NCBI RefSeq assembly: GCF_900110815.1
Contig: NZ_FOIT01000001.1
Span: forward strand, 231,910 to 295,909
Source of the DNA: Aliicoccus persicus
GTDB lineage: Bacteria; Bacillota; Bacilli; Staphylococcales; Salinicoccaceae
Direction: 5' to 3'
Length of the DNA stretch: 64,000 nt
The position numbers and the translations under genes were made by a program. This document shows, one piece after another, positions 1-9,171 of this stretch. The first letter of the stretch is position 1, and each line of letters begins with the position of its first letter. The notes under the pieces were generated by a model. The model searched no databases. It was not told the origin of the DNA and saw only the letters and a program-made list of their open reading frames with translations.

Positions 1-530
1 AATGGATTGATGATGACGTGAAACTAATCCGCCCGCTCAATTATCCACCGGGCACACCGGGTAAGGGCTACAAAATCATCAACGTAAACGGCACGAAACT
101 GATGATCATCAATTTACAAGGTCGTGCATTCATGCCAACAATCGATTGTCCATTTAGAAAAATAGATGAACTACTAGATAAAGAGCAAGCGGACATGTAC
201 ATCGTTGACTTCCATTCAGAAACAACAAGTGAAGCGCTTGCGATGGGATACTACCTGGACGGGCGTGTCAACGCAGTAATCGGAACGCACACGCATGTGC
301 AAACGAATGATGCGATGCGGTTAGATAAAGGGACGCTCTACATTACTGACGTCGGGATGACTGGATTTAACAAAGGGATTCTCGGCATTCAAAAAGACGA
401 GGTCATCAGACGCTTCATTACAGGTTTGCCTGAGCGCCATGTTGTACCGGATGATGGTCCAGGTGTTTTATCGGCTGTCATTATTGACACTGATAAACAC
501 ACGATTAAGACGATTCAAATCAATGAATAA
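1..530 (+). CDS. ymdB: YmdB-family metallophosphoesterase (3' part)
   Basis: C-terminal 175 or so codons of a calcineurin-like phosphoesterase of the YmdB family, which hydrolyses 2',3'-cyclic nucleotides and affects biofilm and RNA-related regulation in Bacillus. The reading frame is open to the left edge (in frame from base 3, WIDDDVKL...), so the GTG at 18 is internal and the true start lies outside the window. Seen: the metal-binding block VDFHSETTSEALAMG, then YLDGRVNAVIGTHTHVQT with the paired histidines, and YITDVGMTG near the end, all diagnostic of this family. In Staphylococcaceae it usually follows rny (RNase Y) and precedes korAB, as here. Stop TAA at 528-530. Confidence 0.93.
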   Translation, partial: WIDDDVKLIRPLNYPPGTPGKGYKIINVNGTKLMIINLQGRAFMPTIDCPFRKIDELLDKEQADMYIVDFHSETTSEALAMGYYLDGRVNAVIGTHTHVQTNDAMRLDKGTLYITDVGMTGFNKGILGIQKDEVIRRFITGLPERHVVPDDGPGVLSAVIIDTDKHTIKTIQINE

Positions 531-602
531 ATAGGTCTCAAGACCAATGCTTTAGAGACTTGTAAATTGCTATAGTTGTTATTGAACAGGAGGATTTTGT
601 AA

Positions 603-2330
603 ATGAAGGATCAGATTACATGGAAAGTCGGCGGACAGCAGGGTGAGGGGATAGAATCTACTGGTGAAGTATTTTCTACGACTTTAAACCGCATGGGTTA
701 TTACCTGTATAGTTATCGACATTTTTCAAGTCGTATTAAGGGTGGGCATACGAATAATAACATTCGTATTTCGACGCGTGAAGTTCGCGCTGTCGCTGAT
801 AATACAAATATATTGGTCGCATTTGACCAACAGACAATAGATGTTAATGCACATGAGCTTGTCACTGGTGGTGTCATCATTGCAGATGAGAAGTTTTCAC
901 CGACTGTGGACGATGCGCTAGATGTGGAGTTAATCGTAATACCATTTACTGAAACTGCTAAAGAGATTGGTAGTCAGTTGATGAAAAACATGGTGGCGAT
1001 TGGTGCCAGTGCGAAGCTGATGGATATTAACTTAGAACATTTCTATGAAATGGTACATACGTTATTTGCACGCAAAGGTGAAGACATCGTCGAAAGTAAC
1101 CGTAAAGCATTGAATGCGGGTTATGATTTGATGGCAGAAAAAGTTGGTCACCTTAATTTGGATGACTTTAAACTAAACGCACCCGATGATAAGGAAAAGT
1201 TATTCCTCATTGGTAATGACGCAATCAGCTTCGGTGCAATTAACGCAGGTGTGCGTTTTATGGCGGCTTATCCGATTACGCCAGCGAGTGAGATTATGGA
1301 GTATATGATTAAACATCTACCAAGATTCGGTGGGACAGTCATTCAAACAGAAGATGAAATCAGTGCCGTGATGATGGCAATTGGTTCGAACTATGCCGGT
1401 GGACGCAGCTTTACATCATCTGCTGGACCGGGATTATCACTCATGATGGAATCGATCGGATTATCTGGTATGACCGAAACGCCACTCGTCGTTGTTGATA
1501 CGATGCGTGGAGGACCGTCGACTGGATTACCAACAAAGCAAGAGCAATCGGATATCATGCAGATGGTTTATGGTACGCATGGGGATATTCCTAAAATCGT
1601 CCTTGCACCAAGCGATGTTGAGGATGCTTTTTATACGACGATTGAAGCATTCAACCTTGCTGAAATATATCAGCTACCGGTTATCTTATTATCTGATTTG
1701 CAGATGTCACTCGGTAAACAGACATCAGATCCATTTGATCAATCAAAAGTTGAAATTAATCGTGGTAAAACTGTGTTTACAGATATGGAAGCCCACGAAA
1801 CGGACTACTTCCATCGCTATGAAGATACGGAAGATGGCGTATCTAGACGACCGATTCCAGGACTTAAAAACGGGATTCACCACGTGACTGGTGTTGAACA
1901 TAACCCAGACGGTACACCGAATGAAGGTGCAGAGAATCGAAAAACACAGATGGATAAAAGAATGCGTAAGCTTTCTAATCAACTGATGAAAGAACCATTT
2001 AAAGTACATGGTGATGAAGAAAGTGACGTACTTATGCTCAGCATTTTAAGTGTGAACGGTGTCGTTGATGAAGCCGTTTCAAGACTGGATGAGAAGGTAA
2101 CTGTCATTCACCTGAAGCAGATCTATCCGATGCCGATTGAAAAATTACGACCTTACTTAGACGGTGCGAAGAAAATCATCGTCATTGAACATAATTACAA
2201 TGGTCAGTTAACGAGTATCTTAAAGATGAATTATGCAGGCCATGAACGAATCGCTTCGATTTTAAAATATGATGGAACACCGTTTAAGCCAAATGAAGTA
2301 GTGGCAGAAATTAAAGGTATTATAAATTAA
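603..2330 (+). CDS. korA: 2-oxoacid:ferredoxin oxidoreductase, alpha subunit (gamma-alpha fusion)
   Basis: Large subunit of a two-subunit 2-oxoacid:acceptor oxidoreductase (2-oxoglutarate/pyruvate to acyl-CoA, reducing ferredoxin), 575 aa. Residues 1-185 form the gamma domain (GGQQGEGIESTGEVF, then SRIKGGHTNNNIRIS); residues 200-575 form the alpha domain with GAINAGVRFMAAYPITPASE and SSAGPGLSLMMESIG. The fused gamma-alpha arrangement is normal for this subfamily. ATG at 603 has the strong ribosome-binding site AGGAGG at 590-595. It is followed after 15 bases by korB, so the two are co-translated. Cytoplasmic. Substrate choice cannot be read from the sequence. Confidence 0.95.
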   Translation: MKDQITWKVGGQQGEGIESTGEVFSTTLNRMGYYLYSYRHFSSRIKGGHTNNNIRISTREVRAVADNTNILVAFDQQTIDVNAHELVTGGVIIADEKFSPTVDDALDVELIVIPFTETAKEIGSQLMKNMVAIGASAKLMDINLEHFYEMVHTLFARKGEDIVESNRKALNAGYDLMAEKVGHLNLDDFKLNAPDDKEKLFLIGNDAISFGAINAGVRFMAAYPITPASEIMEYMIKHLPRFGGTVIQTEDEISAVMMAIGSNYAGGRSFTSSAGPGLSLMMESIGLSGMTETPLVVVDTMRGGPSTGLPTKQEQSDIMQMVYGTHGDIPKIVLAPSDVEDAFYTTIEAFNLAEIYQLPVILLSDLQMSLGKQTSDPFDQSKVEINRGKTVFTDMEAHETDYFHRYEDTEDGVSRRPIPGLKNGIHHVTGVEHNPDGTPNEGAENRKTQMDKRMRKLSNQLMKEPFKVHGDEESDVLMLSILSVNGVVDEAVSRLDEKVTVIHLKQIYPMPIEKLRPYLDGAKKIIVIEHNYNGQLTSILKMNYAGHERIASILKYDGTPFKPNEVVAEIKGIIN

Positions 2331-2345
2331 GGAAGGTAGATATAG

Positions 2346-3212
2346 ATGGCAACATTTAAAGACTTCAGAAACCATATTAAACCGAACTGGTGCCCAGGAT
2401 GTGGTGACTTTAGTATCCAAGCTGCGATTCAAAAAGCATGTGCAGCCAATGGACTAGAGCCAGAGGAACTTGCGTTAGTCACTGGAATCGGGTGTAGCGG
2501 GCGTTTGAGTGGTTATATTAAATCTTATGGATTCCACTCGACACACGGGCGTAGCTTACCTGTTGCGCAAGGGATTAAAATGGCGAACCAAGAGCTGACA
2601 GTTATCGCTTCAGGTGGTGACGGAGACGGATTTGCGATCGGTATGGGTCATACGATTCATGCATTAAAACGCAACATCGACATTACGTACATCGTCATGG
2701 ATAACCAAATTTATGGACTGACAAAAGGTCAAACATCACCGACATCTGATGCTGGATTTGTTACGAAAACGACACCAGATGGCGCAAAAGAAAACCCAAT
2801 TGCGCCACTTAAAGCAGCGATGGCAAGCGGTGCGACTTTTATCGCGCAAAGTTTATCGAGTGATATCAAAGGTTTAACAGCAATTATTCAAGAAGCATTA
2901 AATCATAAAGGATTTAGTTTTGTGAATGTATTTAGTCCTTGTGTAACATATAACAAGATCAATACGTATGATTGGTACAAAGAAAATATTGTAGATATTG
3001 CAGATTTAGAAGATTATGACAATGCAGACCGTGCGATTGTGTCTAAATACTTAGAGGAACATAATGGGATGTTAAAAGGTATTGTTTACCAAGATAAAGA
3101 AGCAAAATCATATGCTGAACATATCGAAAGTTACAATGACACAAACAATGTTCACGAGACACCAGAAGTGTCTGAGAATGACTTTAAAGAATTGATGGCG
3201 AGTTTTAAATAA
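2346..3212 (+). CDS. korB: 2-oxoacid:ferredoxin oxidoreductase, beta subunit
   Basis: Thiamine-diphosphate and iron-sulfur-binding beta subunit that partners the preceding alpha subunit; 288 aa, the usual length. Seen: WCPGCGDF (first Cys pair of the cluster site) at residues 15-22, TGIGCSGR, the TPP/Mg motif GGDGDGFAIGMGHTIHA and DNQIYGLTKGQTSPT. Ribosome-binding site GGAAGG before ATG 2346. The operon ends with an intrinsic terminator just downstream. Together korAB would link the TCA cycle to ferredoxin reduction; this is known of the family, not shown here. Confidence 0.95.
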   Translation: MATFKDFRNHIKPNWCPGCGDFSIQAAIQKACAANGLEPEELALVTGIGCSGRLSGYIKSYGFHSTHGRSLPVAQGIKMANQELTVIASGGDGDGFAIGMGHTIHALKRNIDITYIVMDNQIYGLTKGQTSPTSDAGFVTKTTPDGAKENPIAPLKAAMASGATFIAQSLSSDIKGLTAIIQEALNHKGFSFVNVFSPCVTYNKINTYDWYKENIVDIADLEDYDNADRAIVSKYLEEHNGMLKGIVYQDKEAKSYAEHIESYNDTNNVHETPEVSENDFKELMASFK

Positions 3213-3226
3213 TCTTTAAATGTATT

Positions 3227-3260
3227 AGGACTATTACTGTAAAAGTAGTAGTCCTATTTT
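3227..3260 (+). terminator. Intrinsic terminator of korAB
   Basis: Stem AGGACTATTACT (3227-3238) pairs with AGTAGTAGTCCT (3244-3255) with one wobble pair, loop of 5, followed by a short T-rich run (ATTTTCTT). Lies 15 bases past the korB stop. Confidence 0.75.
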
Positions 3261-3331
3261 CTTATAAAAATTCATACTTTAGGTGCATTTTAAAATAAAT
3301 TCTTCTGATTTCAATCATTAGCATATGCAAT

Positions 3332-3360
3332 TTGTCAGAATTATGTCATAATATATTTAT
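3332..3360 (+). promoter_or_regulatory. Putative sigma-A promoter of the ABC exporter pair
   Basis: TTGTCA at 3332-3337 followed after 17 bases by ATTTAT at 3355-3360 (or 16 bases to TATTTA). The longest open frame of the next gene would start on this -35 element, which argues for the later TTG start at 3401. Confidence 0.4.
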
Positions 3361-3400
3361 TACTTCGGAAATCGAAAGAAACAGGAAAGAGTTGGTCAGT

Positions 3401-5122
3401 TTGCTACGCATATTTAGTTACGCTTGGAAATACAAGTTTTACATAATGATTGCGTTAATTCTTATGTTTATCGAACTTGTCGTCGATTTAGTTCAACCGT
3501 TTTTTATTTCGAAAGTTATCGATGATGGTATCGTTGCACAGGATATTAACACGGTTTGGTTTTATTTAGGAGTCATGCTCTTAGTCAGTCTCATTGCATT
3601 TACTGGGGGTATATTTAACTCATACTTCTCCAGTTTTGCAGCAAATATGTTCAGTTATGACTTGAGACGTGCACTATTTAATCGAATTCAGTATTTTAGT
3701 TTAGGCACACTTTCAAAGTTCCAAACTTCGAGTTTAATCACACGACTGACGCAAGACGTCTTACAAGTCGAAATGTTACTCTACATGTCACTGCGAATCG
3801 TCTTACGTGCACCATTACTCGTATTTGGTTCACTTGCGATGGCGTTCGTCGTCAACCCAACACTCGGATTTTACTTATCAATGCTCACGCCAGTTTTACT
3901 TATTTTCTTATTTATTGTTGCGCGTTTTGGTGCAAAGATATTCATGCGCGTTCAGAAACGTATAGACCAAATCAACAGATTCATCCAACAAAATTTAGAA
4001 GCTGTTCGATTAATTAAAGCGAATGACCGCGGTGAGTTTGAATCAAATAGATTCCAAAAAGTTGCAGCGCGACTGCGTGATGACACGATGTATGCACTGC
4101 GATTAATGGAAACGATTATGCCCGTGCTACTTATCATCATGAACGGTAGTATTCTTATCGTCATCTGGTTCGCCTCAGACATGTTACAAAACAACGCGGT
4201 ACAAGTCGGTGAAGTTGTCGCCGTAATTAACTATGGTCTACGTATGCAGAACGGGTTTGGTATGTTTGCATTCATCATAATGGCATTCTCACGTGCGAAA
4301 GCATCGTCAGATCGTATGAATGAAGTGTTAGATGCGCCGATTAACACGGACGATAAAACACCAACGTTAATCGAAGATACTGCAGGAACAGTTGAATTTA
4401 ACAATGTATCATTTAGATATCCAGGCACGAAGAAGGAAGTCCTTAAAAATATTACGTTTAGGATTAATCCAAATGAGAAATTCGTTATCATGGGTGGTAC
4501 TGGTGCCGGTAAATCGACCTTGCTGAGCTTAATACCACGCATGTATAAGACGACGGAAGGTTCGGTCATCGTCAATGACAAAAATGTTGAAGACTGGAAT
4601 GAAGATGATCTTCGCCAGACGATAGGTTATGTACCACAATCTTCAACATTATTCTCAGGTAGTATTTATGAGAACTTGTTATGGGGAGATTTAGAAGCGC
4701 TTGAAGAAGATGTGATGGTCGCAACGCAACGCGCGCAAATACATGATAATATTAAAAACTTTGATAACCAATATCGCACAATTGTCGGTCAGCGTGGCGT
4801 CACACTTTCTGGTGGTCAGAAACAACGTCTGTCAATCGCACGTGCGCTCGTTAGAAAACCATCGATTTTAATATTAGATGATAGTACATCTGCACTCGAT
4901 ATAAAAACTGAAAACGCATTGTGGGAAGCATTAAAAGATTTAAACGCAACGCGAGTTATCGTGACTCAAAAAGTGATTACAGCGAAAACAGCAGATCGTA
5001 TTCTCCTTCTAGATAAAGGTGAAATCAGCGCCATCGGTTCTCATGATGAGTTGATGAACACATCTAAGCTCTATCAAGAAATTGTTGAATCACAGAGCAA
5101 AGGAGGTAGTTTCGATGATTAA
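3401..5122 (+). CDS. ABC exporter half-transporter, degenerate-site subunit
   Basis: Fused membrane/ATPase subunit (573 aa from TTG 3401) of a heterodimeric ABC exporter of the YheI/BmrC/TM287 type. Six membrane helices fill residues 10-310; the nucleotide domain has GGTGAGKST (Walker A), a perfect signature LSGGQKQRL, but Walker B reads ILDDSTSALD with Asp where the catalytic Glu belongs, and the switch His is lost (IVTQKVIT instead of IIAHRLxT). So its own ATP site is the non-catalytic one. Start: AGGAAAGA at 3383-3390 is 10 bases before TTG 3401 (MLRIFSYAWKYK); the longer frame from TTG 3332 overlaps a promoter. The next gene overlaps its end by 8 bases. Substrate unknown; multidrug or lipid-linked export is typical. 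Confidence 0.9.
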   Translation: MLRIFSYAWKYKFYIMIALILMFIELVVDLVQPFFISKVIDDGIVAQDINTVWFYLGVMLLVSLIAFTGGIFNSYFSSFAANMFSYDLRRALFNRIQYFSLGTLSKFQTSSLITRLTQDVLQVEMLLYMSLRIVLRAPLLVFGSLAMAFVVNPTLGFYLSMLTPVLLIFLFIVARFGAKIFMRVQKRIDQINRFIQQNLEAVRLIKANDRGEFESNRFQKVAARLRDDTMYALRLMETIMPVLLIIMNGSILIVIWFASDMLQNNAVQVGEVVAVINYGLRMQNGFGMFAFIIMAFSRAKASSDRMNEVLDAPINTDDKTPTLIEDTAGTVEFNNVSFRYPGTKKEVLKNITFRINPNEKFVIMGGTGAGKSTLLSLIPRMYKTTEGSVIVNDKNVEDWNEDDLRQTIGYVPQSSTLFSGSIYENLLWGDLEALEEDVMVATQRAQIHDNIKNFDNQYRTIVGQRGVTLSGGQKQRLSIARALVRKPSILILDDSTSALDIKTENALWEALKDLNATRVIVTQKVITAKTADRILLLDKGEISAIGSHDELMNTSKLYQEIVESQSKGGSFDD

Positions 5123-6959
5123 GTTTTTCAATGAACCATTCGGATTCAAAAAGATTTTGACGAAAGAAGAAATTAAGGGAAATGTGACGAGAATGGATCG
5201 TCACGGTAGACCAATCGATCAAAAAGCAAATGATATATGGGGCACGTTAAAACGTCTTTGGAAGTTTATCTCGCATGAACGCATATTGTTACTCTTCATC
5301 GTAATATTTGTCATCGGGGTTGCATTACTCAGTATTGCTGGACCATTTTTAGTCGGTCACATCGTTGATAACTATTTTATTGCAGGTGAAATGGATGGAT
5401 TAATGACGATTCTCCTCATCTTACTGGCAATTTATATCGGTCATGCAATCTCCCAATATGTGGCGAGTTTTACGATGGTCGGACTCGCACAAAGAACTGT
5501 ATATCGCATGCGGGAACGCTTGTTCTCACACATGCAAGTACTCTCTGTTCGATTTTTTGATAAGCGACAGCATGGGGAATTAATGAGCCGTATGACGAAT
5601 GATATTGAGACGATATCACAAACGTTAAACTCTTCATTTATACAGTTTACATTAAGTATCGTGACTCTAATCGGTACAGTTTCAGTAATGATTTATTTAA
5701 GTCCGCTCTTGACAGTCGTTACACTGACAATTATTCCGTTATTGTTCATCGGTATTCGATTTGTTACAAGTCGTACAGGTCCACTTTATAAGAAACGACA
5801 ACAACGTACAGGTGAGTTAAACGGCTATATTGAAGAGATTGTTTCTGGGCAAGAAATTGTTAAAGTATTCTCACAAGAAGAAACAGCTATTAAAGATTTT
5901 GATGAAAAGGCAGCCAACTTACGAGATACAACATTCTGGGCATTCTTATATGCAGGGATGATTCCTAAGATTATGAACATGTTAAACAACTTAGGATTTA
6001 CTCTTGTTGCTGGTGTCGGTGGTTTACTTGTGTTTTACACGGATGGAATTGTCACAGTCGGTACGATTGTAATTTTCGCTGAGTATGCACGTCAATTTAC
6101 ACGTCCACTCGCAGATTTAGCCAACCAGTTTAACCAAGTTCTATCTGCGATTGCAGGTGCTGAACGCGTATTCGGTATTATCGACACAGAACCTGAGGAT
6201 GATTCGGGTGAAATCGAAGAGAAAATTATCCACGGTAACATTGATTTTAAAAATGTTGTATTCAGCTATGATAAGGATCAGTCAAAACCAACGATTAACG
6301 ACTTGACCTTTAATATTAAGGCTGGGGAATCCGTCGCACTAATTGGTGCAACAGGGGCAGGTAAGACGACGGTCATGCAACTGCTCGCCCGTTTCTATGA
6401 AGTAGATGGCGGTGAAATCCTTGTTGATGAGATCAATTTAAATAAATATAAGCGTTCAACTATACGTTCACAAACAGCGTTTGTACTACAAGATCCGTAT
6501 CTGTTTGAAGCAAGTATTAAAGATAATATTCGCTACGGTAAACTTGATGCCACGGATGAGGAAATCATACGCGCAGCAAAATTAGCAAATGCTCATGAGT
6601 TTATTATGGAATTAGAAAACGGTTATGATACTGTTTTAGAACTTGATGAAGGTTTCGTTTCTCAAGGACAGAAACAACTGTTATCAATCGCTCGCGCATT
6701 CATTACAGACCCTGCGATATTATTACTGGATGAAGCGACAAGTAGTATCGATACGGTGACAGAGTTGAAAATTCAAGATGCGCTTGAGTCATTAATGAAA
6801 GGTCGAACGAGTATCATTATCGCGCACCGCCTAAACACGATTAAAGCAGTGGACCGTATTTTTGTTCTTGAAAATGGTGAAATGTTAGAAAGTGGAACGG
6901 AAGAGGAACTGATGGCACATGGCGGAAGATACTATGAAATGATTTCGAATAATGACTAA
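5115..6959 (+). CDS. ABC exporter half-transporter, catalytic-site subunit
   Basis: Second half (614 aa) of the heterodimeric exporter. Long cytoplasmic N-terminus (about 50 aa), six membrane helices to about residue 335, then an ATPase domain with GATGAGKT, Walker B ILLLDEATSSID with the catalytic Glu, and an intact switch IIAHRLNT; the signature is changed to VSQGQKQLL. Its complete Walker motifs pair with the perfect LSGGQ of the partner to make the one active site; the other site is doubly degenerate. This complementary pattern proves the two are partners. ATG 5115 follows AAAGGAGG at 5099-5104 and overlaps the upstream stop by 8 bases, so translation is coupled. A longer frame from TTG 5082 has no ribosome-binding site. 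Confidence 0.92.
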   Translation: MIKFFNEPFGFKKILTKEEIKGNVTRMDRHGRPIDQKANDIWGTLKRLWKFISHERILLLFIVIFVIGVALLSIAGPFLVGHIVDNYFIAGEMDGLMTILLILLAIYIGHAISQYVASFTMVGLAQRTVYRMRERLFSHMQVLSVRFFDKRQHGELMSRMTNDIETISQTLNSSFIQFTLSIVTLIGTVSVMIYLSPLLTVVTLTIIPLLFIGIRFVTSRTGPLYKKRQQRTGELNGYIEEIVSGQEIVKVFSQEETAIKDFDEKAANLRDTTFWAFLYAGMIPKIMNMLNNLGFTLVAGVGGLLVFYTDGIVTVGTIVIFAEYARQFTRPLADLANQFNQVLSAIAGAERVFGIIDTEPEDDSGEIEEKIIHGNIDFKNVVFSYDKDQSKPTINDLTFNIKAGESVALIGATGAGKTTVMQLLARFYEVDGGEILVDEINLNKYKRSTIRSQTAFVLQDPYLFEASIKDNIRYGKLDATDEEIIRAAKLANAHEFIMELENGYDTVLELDEGFVSQGQKQLLSIARAFITDPAILLLDEATSSIDTVTELKIQDALESLMKGRTSIIIAHRLNTIKAVDRIFVLENGEMLESGTEEELMAHGGRYYEMISNND

Positions 6960-6973
6960 GTTTCATTTAAAAG

Positions 6974-7002
6974 TTGAAATTTTAAGTCACGATTGGTAGA
7001 CT
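6974..7002 (+). promoter_or_regulatory. Putative promoter of the riboswitch-ykoEDC transcript
   Basis: TTGAAA (6974-6979), 17-base spacer, TAGACT (6997-7002). About 20 bases upstream of the riboswitch fold. Confidence 0.45.
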
Positions 7003-7020
7003 ATTATATGAGATATAAAT

Positions 7021-7106
7021 CGCATACCACTAGGGGTGCCCACACGGGCTGAGACTCACCCTTATTACCTGATCTAGATCATACTAGCGTAGGGAAGTGG
7101 CATATA
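7021..7106 (+). promoter_or_regulatory. TPP riboswitch (THI element)
   Basis: Carries the conserved aptamer landmarks in order: ACTAGGGGTGCC (7029-7040), CTGAGA (7049-7054) of the pyrimidine-sensor helix, ACCCTTATTACCTGATCTAG (7058-7077) and TACTAGCGTAGGGA (7082-7095), closed by an ACCAC/GTGG P1 stem. It binds thiamine diphosphate. The downstream terminator implies transcriptional OFF control: high TPP turns ykoEDC off. This matches the precursor-uptake role of the operon. Confidence 0.96.
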
Positions 7107-7125
7107 TTTAAGGTACCATTATATA

Positions 7126-7157
7126 TATGCACATCACACGTTAGTGGTGTGCATTTT
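7126..7157 (+). terminator. Riboswitch-controlled terminator
   Basis: GCACATCAC (7128-7136) pairs with GTGGTGTGC (7144-7152) around a short loop, followed by ATTTTTGTG. It sits between the TPP aptamer and ykoE and is presumably the expression platform. Confidence 0.8.
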
Positions 7158-7189
7158 TGTGTCTTAATATAAAAGTGGAGGAAGTAAAT

Positions 7190-7768
7190 TTGGCAGTTAG
7201 AAGAGGGTTAACGTTAACAGATGTTTTAATAACAATCGTCATCGCGTTGGTATTTGCAGTTGTATATTCAGTGTGGGGGCCAGTGTATTCTGCACTTTCC
7301 GTCACAGGACTTCATGTTAATGAATTGATGTATGGAATGTGGTTCATTGCAGCTGTAGTAGCATATCTAATAATCAGAAAGCCGGGTGTTGCAATACTTG
7401 CAGAGTTTGGTGCAGCATCAGCAGAAACAATCATTTTGTTAGAATTTAATACGACTTTGATGGTTTATGGATTAATACAAGGAATCGCATGTGAAATCGT
7501 GTTTGCTATTTTTAAATATAAATCTACAAGTGTGATGGTTGCGATGCTTGCAGGTTCTGCGGCTGCGCTATCTACTGCACCGCTCGATTGGTATTATGGT
7601 TACCTAGGACATATAGAAACTTGGAACTTGATTCTTTACTTCGGATTTAGATTGATTAGTGGTGCACTTATTGCTGGATGGTTTGCATGGGTCATTTACA
7701 AAGCCGTACAGAAGACCGGTGTGCTGAAGTTCTTGGGTGACCGACAGCAACATCACGAGGAATTATAA
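7190..7768 (+). CDS. ykoE: Thiamine-precursor ECF transporter, substrate-binding S component
   Basis: Integral membrane S component of the YkoE family (192 aa), which captures a thiamine precursor (hydroxymethylpyrimidine or similar). Five to six hydrophobic segments; N-terminus MAVRRGLTLTDVLITIVIAL and YSVWGPVYSAL are typical of YkoE. Start: TTG 7190 follows GGAGGAAG (7177-7184); the longer frame from 7157 begins in the terminator T-run and is unlikely. Stop TAA shares its last base with the ATG of the next gene (TAATG at 7766-7770). TPP riboswitch upstream sets the substrate class. Confident in family; exact ligand inferred. Confidence 0.92.
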   Translation: MAVRRGLTLTDVLITIVIALVFAVVYSVWGPVYSALSVTGLHVNELMYGMWFIAAVVAYLIIRKPGVAILAEFGAASAETIILLEFNTTLMVYGLIQGIACEIVFAIFKYKSTSVMVAMLAGSAAALSTAPLDWYYGYLGHIETWNLILYFGFRLISGALIAGWFAWVIYKAVQKTGVLKFLGDRQQHHEEL

Positions 7769-9171
7769 TGTCAATAATCATTGAAAATTTGCGTTTAAAA
7801 TATCCAGATGCAAAAGAAAAAATATTCGATGATTTATCGATCAAAATAGAGCAGAATGAAAAAATTTTACTCGTGGGGCCCAGTGGTTCAGGGAAGAGTA
7901 CATTGCTCAATGTGATGGGTAAACTCATTCCAAAAGTCATCGATATTCCGATGAAACACGAAGTGCTAGAAACGGCAGAGAACGGTGCATTTGTATTTCA
8001 AGACCCAGATTCACAATTTACGATGCCCACGATCGCAGAAGAACTCGCGTTTATTTTAGAGAATAGAAATGTGCCCAGAGATGATATGGATGAACAGTTT
8101 GAAGCCGTGCTTCAAACTGTCGGTCTCAATGTGGATCTCAATATGCGTATTCACCAGTTAAGCGGTGGGATGAAACAAAAATTAGCCATTGCGAGCACTT
8201 TACTGCAGCAAGCGGACACATTATTTTTAGACGAACCGACGAGCATGTTAGATGCTCAGTCGGCACGTCATCTGTGGGATACGATTGTCAATGTATGGCA
8301 AGATAAGACAGTCATCATAGTAGAACATCGCGTCGAGTTTATTTGGGATATCGTCGATAGAATCGTTATGATGAATCACAACGGAGAAATTATATATATA
8401 GGTACTCCAGAAGAAACGTTAAATAAGCATATCAACCTGCTTGATGAATTTGGTATATGGCATCCTAGATCGTGGGAGAAAGCGCCGGTATTTAATAAAA
8501 TTAAAGAGCAAGATGAAACTGTATTAACACTTGAAGATATGGCAGTGACACGAGGCAAAAAACAGATCGTTCATATCGATAAACTAAACATAAACAAAGG
8601 TGAATGGATCACTTTAGAAGGTGAGAATGGCAGTGGAAAGACATCGATACTACTCTCACTCATGAAGCTGATTAAGCATGAAGGTGCTGTCTATTACAAA
8701 GATAAATTCATAAAGAAAACGAAGGATTATAAAGGAAAAGTATTTCCAGTGTTTCAAAATCCTGAACTACAGTTTATGACAAATAATGTATTAAATGAAG
8801 TATCCATAAATTTTGAGCGTACACACGAAGAATTAGAAGCTAAGCAAATCGGCTTGGAATTGCTTGAACGCTTCGGGTTAGAACATTTAAAAGATTTGCA
8901 TCCACTGGAAATTTCAGTCGGACAAAAACGTCGATTAAGCGTAACGACTGCCATCACACAGACGCCAGAAGTTATTCTATTTGATGAACCGACGTTTGGA
9001 CTAGATCGAAACAATACATTCAAACTATTAGAACTATTTGATGAACTCGTACGTTCTGGCATCACAATCATCATGATCACGCACGATGAAGAAATTAAAA
9101 AACGCTATCCGTCAAGAAGACTTTTAATTGATAATAAGTCACTCATCGAAGTGGGTGATGTTCATGTTTGA
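7768..9171 (+). CDS. ykoD: Thiamine-precursor ECF transporter, duplicated ATPase
   Basis: 467-aa cytoplasmic ATPase with two ABC domains in one chain, powering the YkoE/YkoC importer. Domain 1 (1-240): GPSGSGKST, Q-loop FQDPDSQF, signature LSGGMKQKL, LFLDEPTSMLD. Domain 2 (255-467): GENGSGKTS, FQNPELQF, a weakened signature ISVGQKRRL, ILFDEPTFGLD, then ITHDEE with His. The double-ATPase form replaces the separate EcfA/EcfA' of general ECF modules. Start overlaps the ykoE stop by one base; the end overlaps ykoC by 8 bases, so all three are coupled. Confidence 0.93.
   Translation: MSIIIENLRLKYPDAKEKIFDDLSIKIEQNEKILLVGPSGSGKSTLLNVMGKLIPKVIDIPMKHEVLETAENGAFVFQDPDSQFTMPTIAEELAFILENRNVPRDDMDEQFEAVLQTVGLNVDLNMRIHQLSGGMKQKLAIASTLLQQADTLFLDEPTSMLDAQSARHLWDTIVNVWQDKTVIIVEHRVEFIWDIVDRIVMMNHNGEIIYIGTPEETLNKHINLLDEFGIWHPRSWEKAPVFNKIKEQDETVLTLEDMAVTRGKKQIVHIDKLNINKGEWITLEGENGSGKTSILLSLMKLIKHEGAVYYKDKFIKKTKDYKGKVFPVFQNPELQFMTNNVLNEVSINFERTHEELEAKQIGLELLERFGLEHLKDLHPLEISVGQKRRLSVTTAITQTPEVILFDEPTFGLDRNNTFKLLELFDELVRSGITIIMITHDEEIKKRYPSRRLLIDNKSLIEVGDVHV

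Noticed and set aside
1492-1887. 131-aa plus-strand frame inside korA
   Set aside because: Out-of-frame shadow of a well-supported gene, with no ribosome-binding site.
603-2330. korA as an erroneous gene fusion
   Set aside because: Gamma-alpha fusion is the normal state of this subfamily and the join is well preserved.
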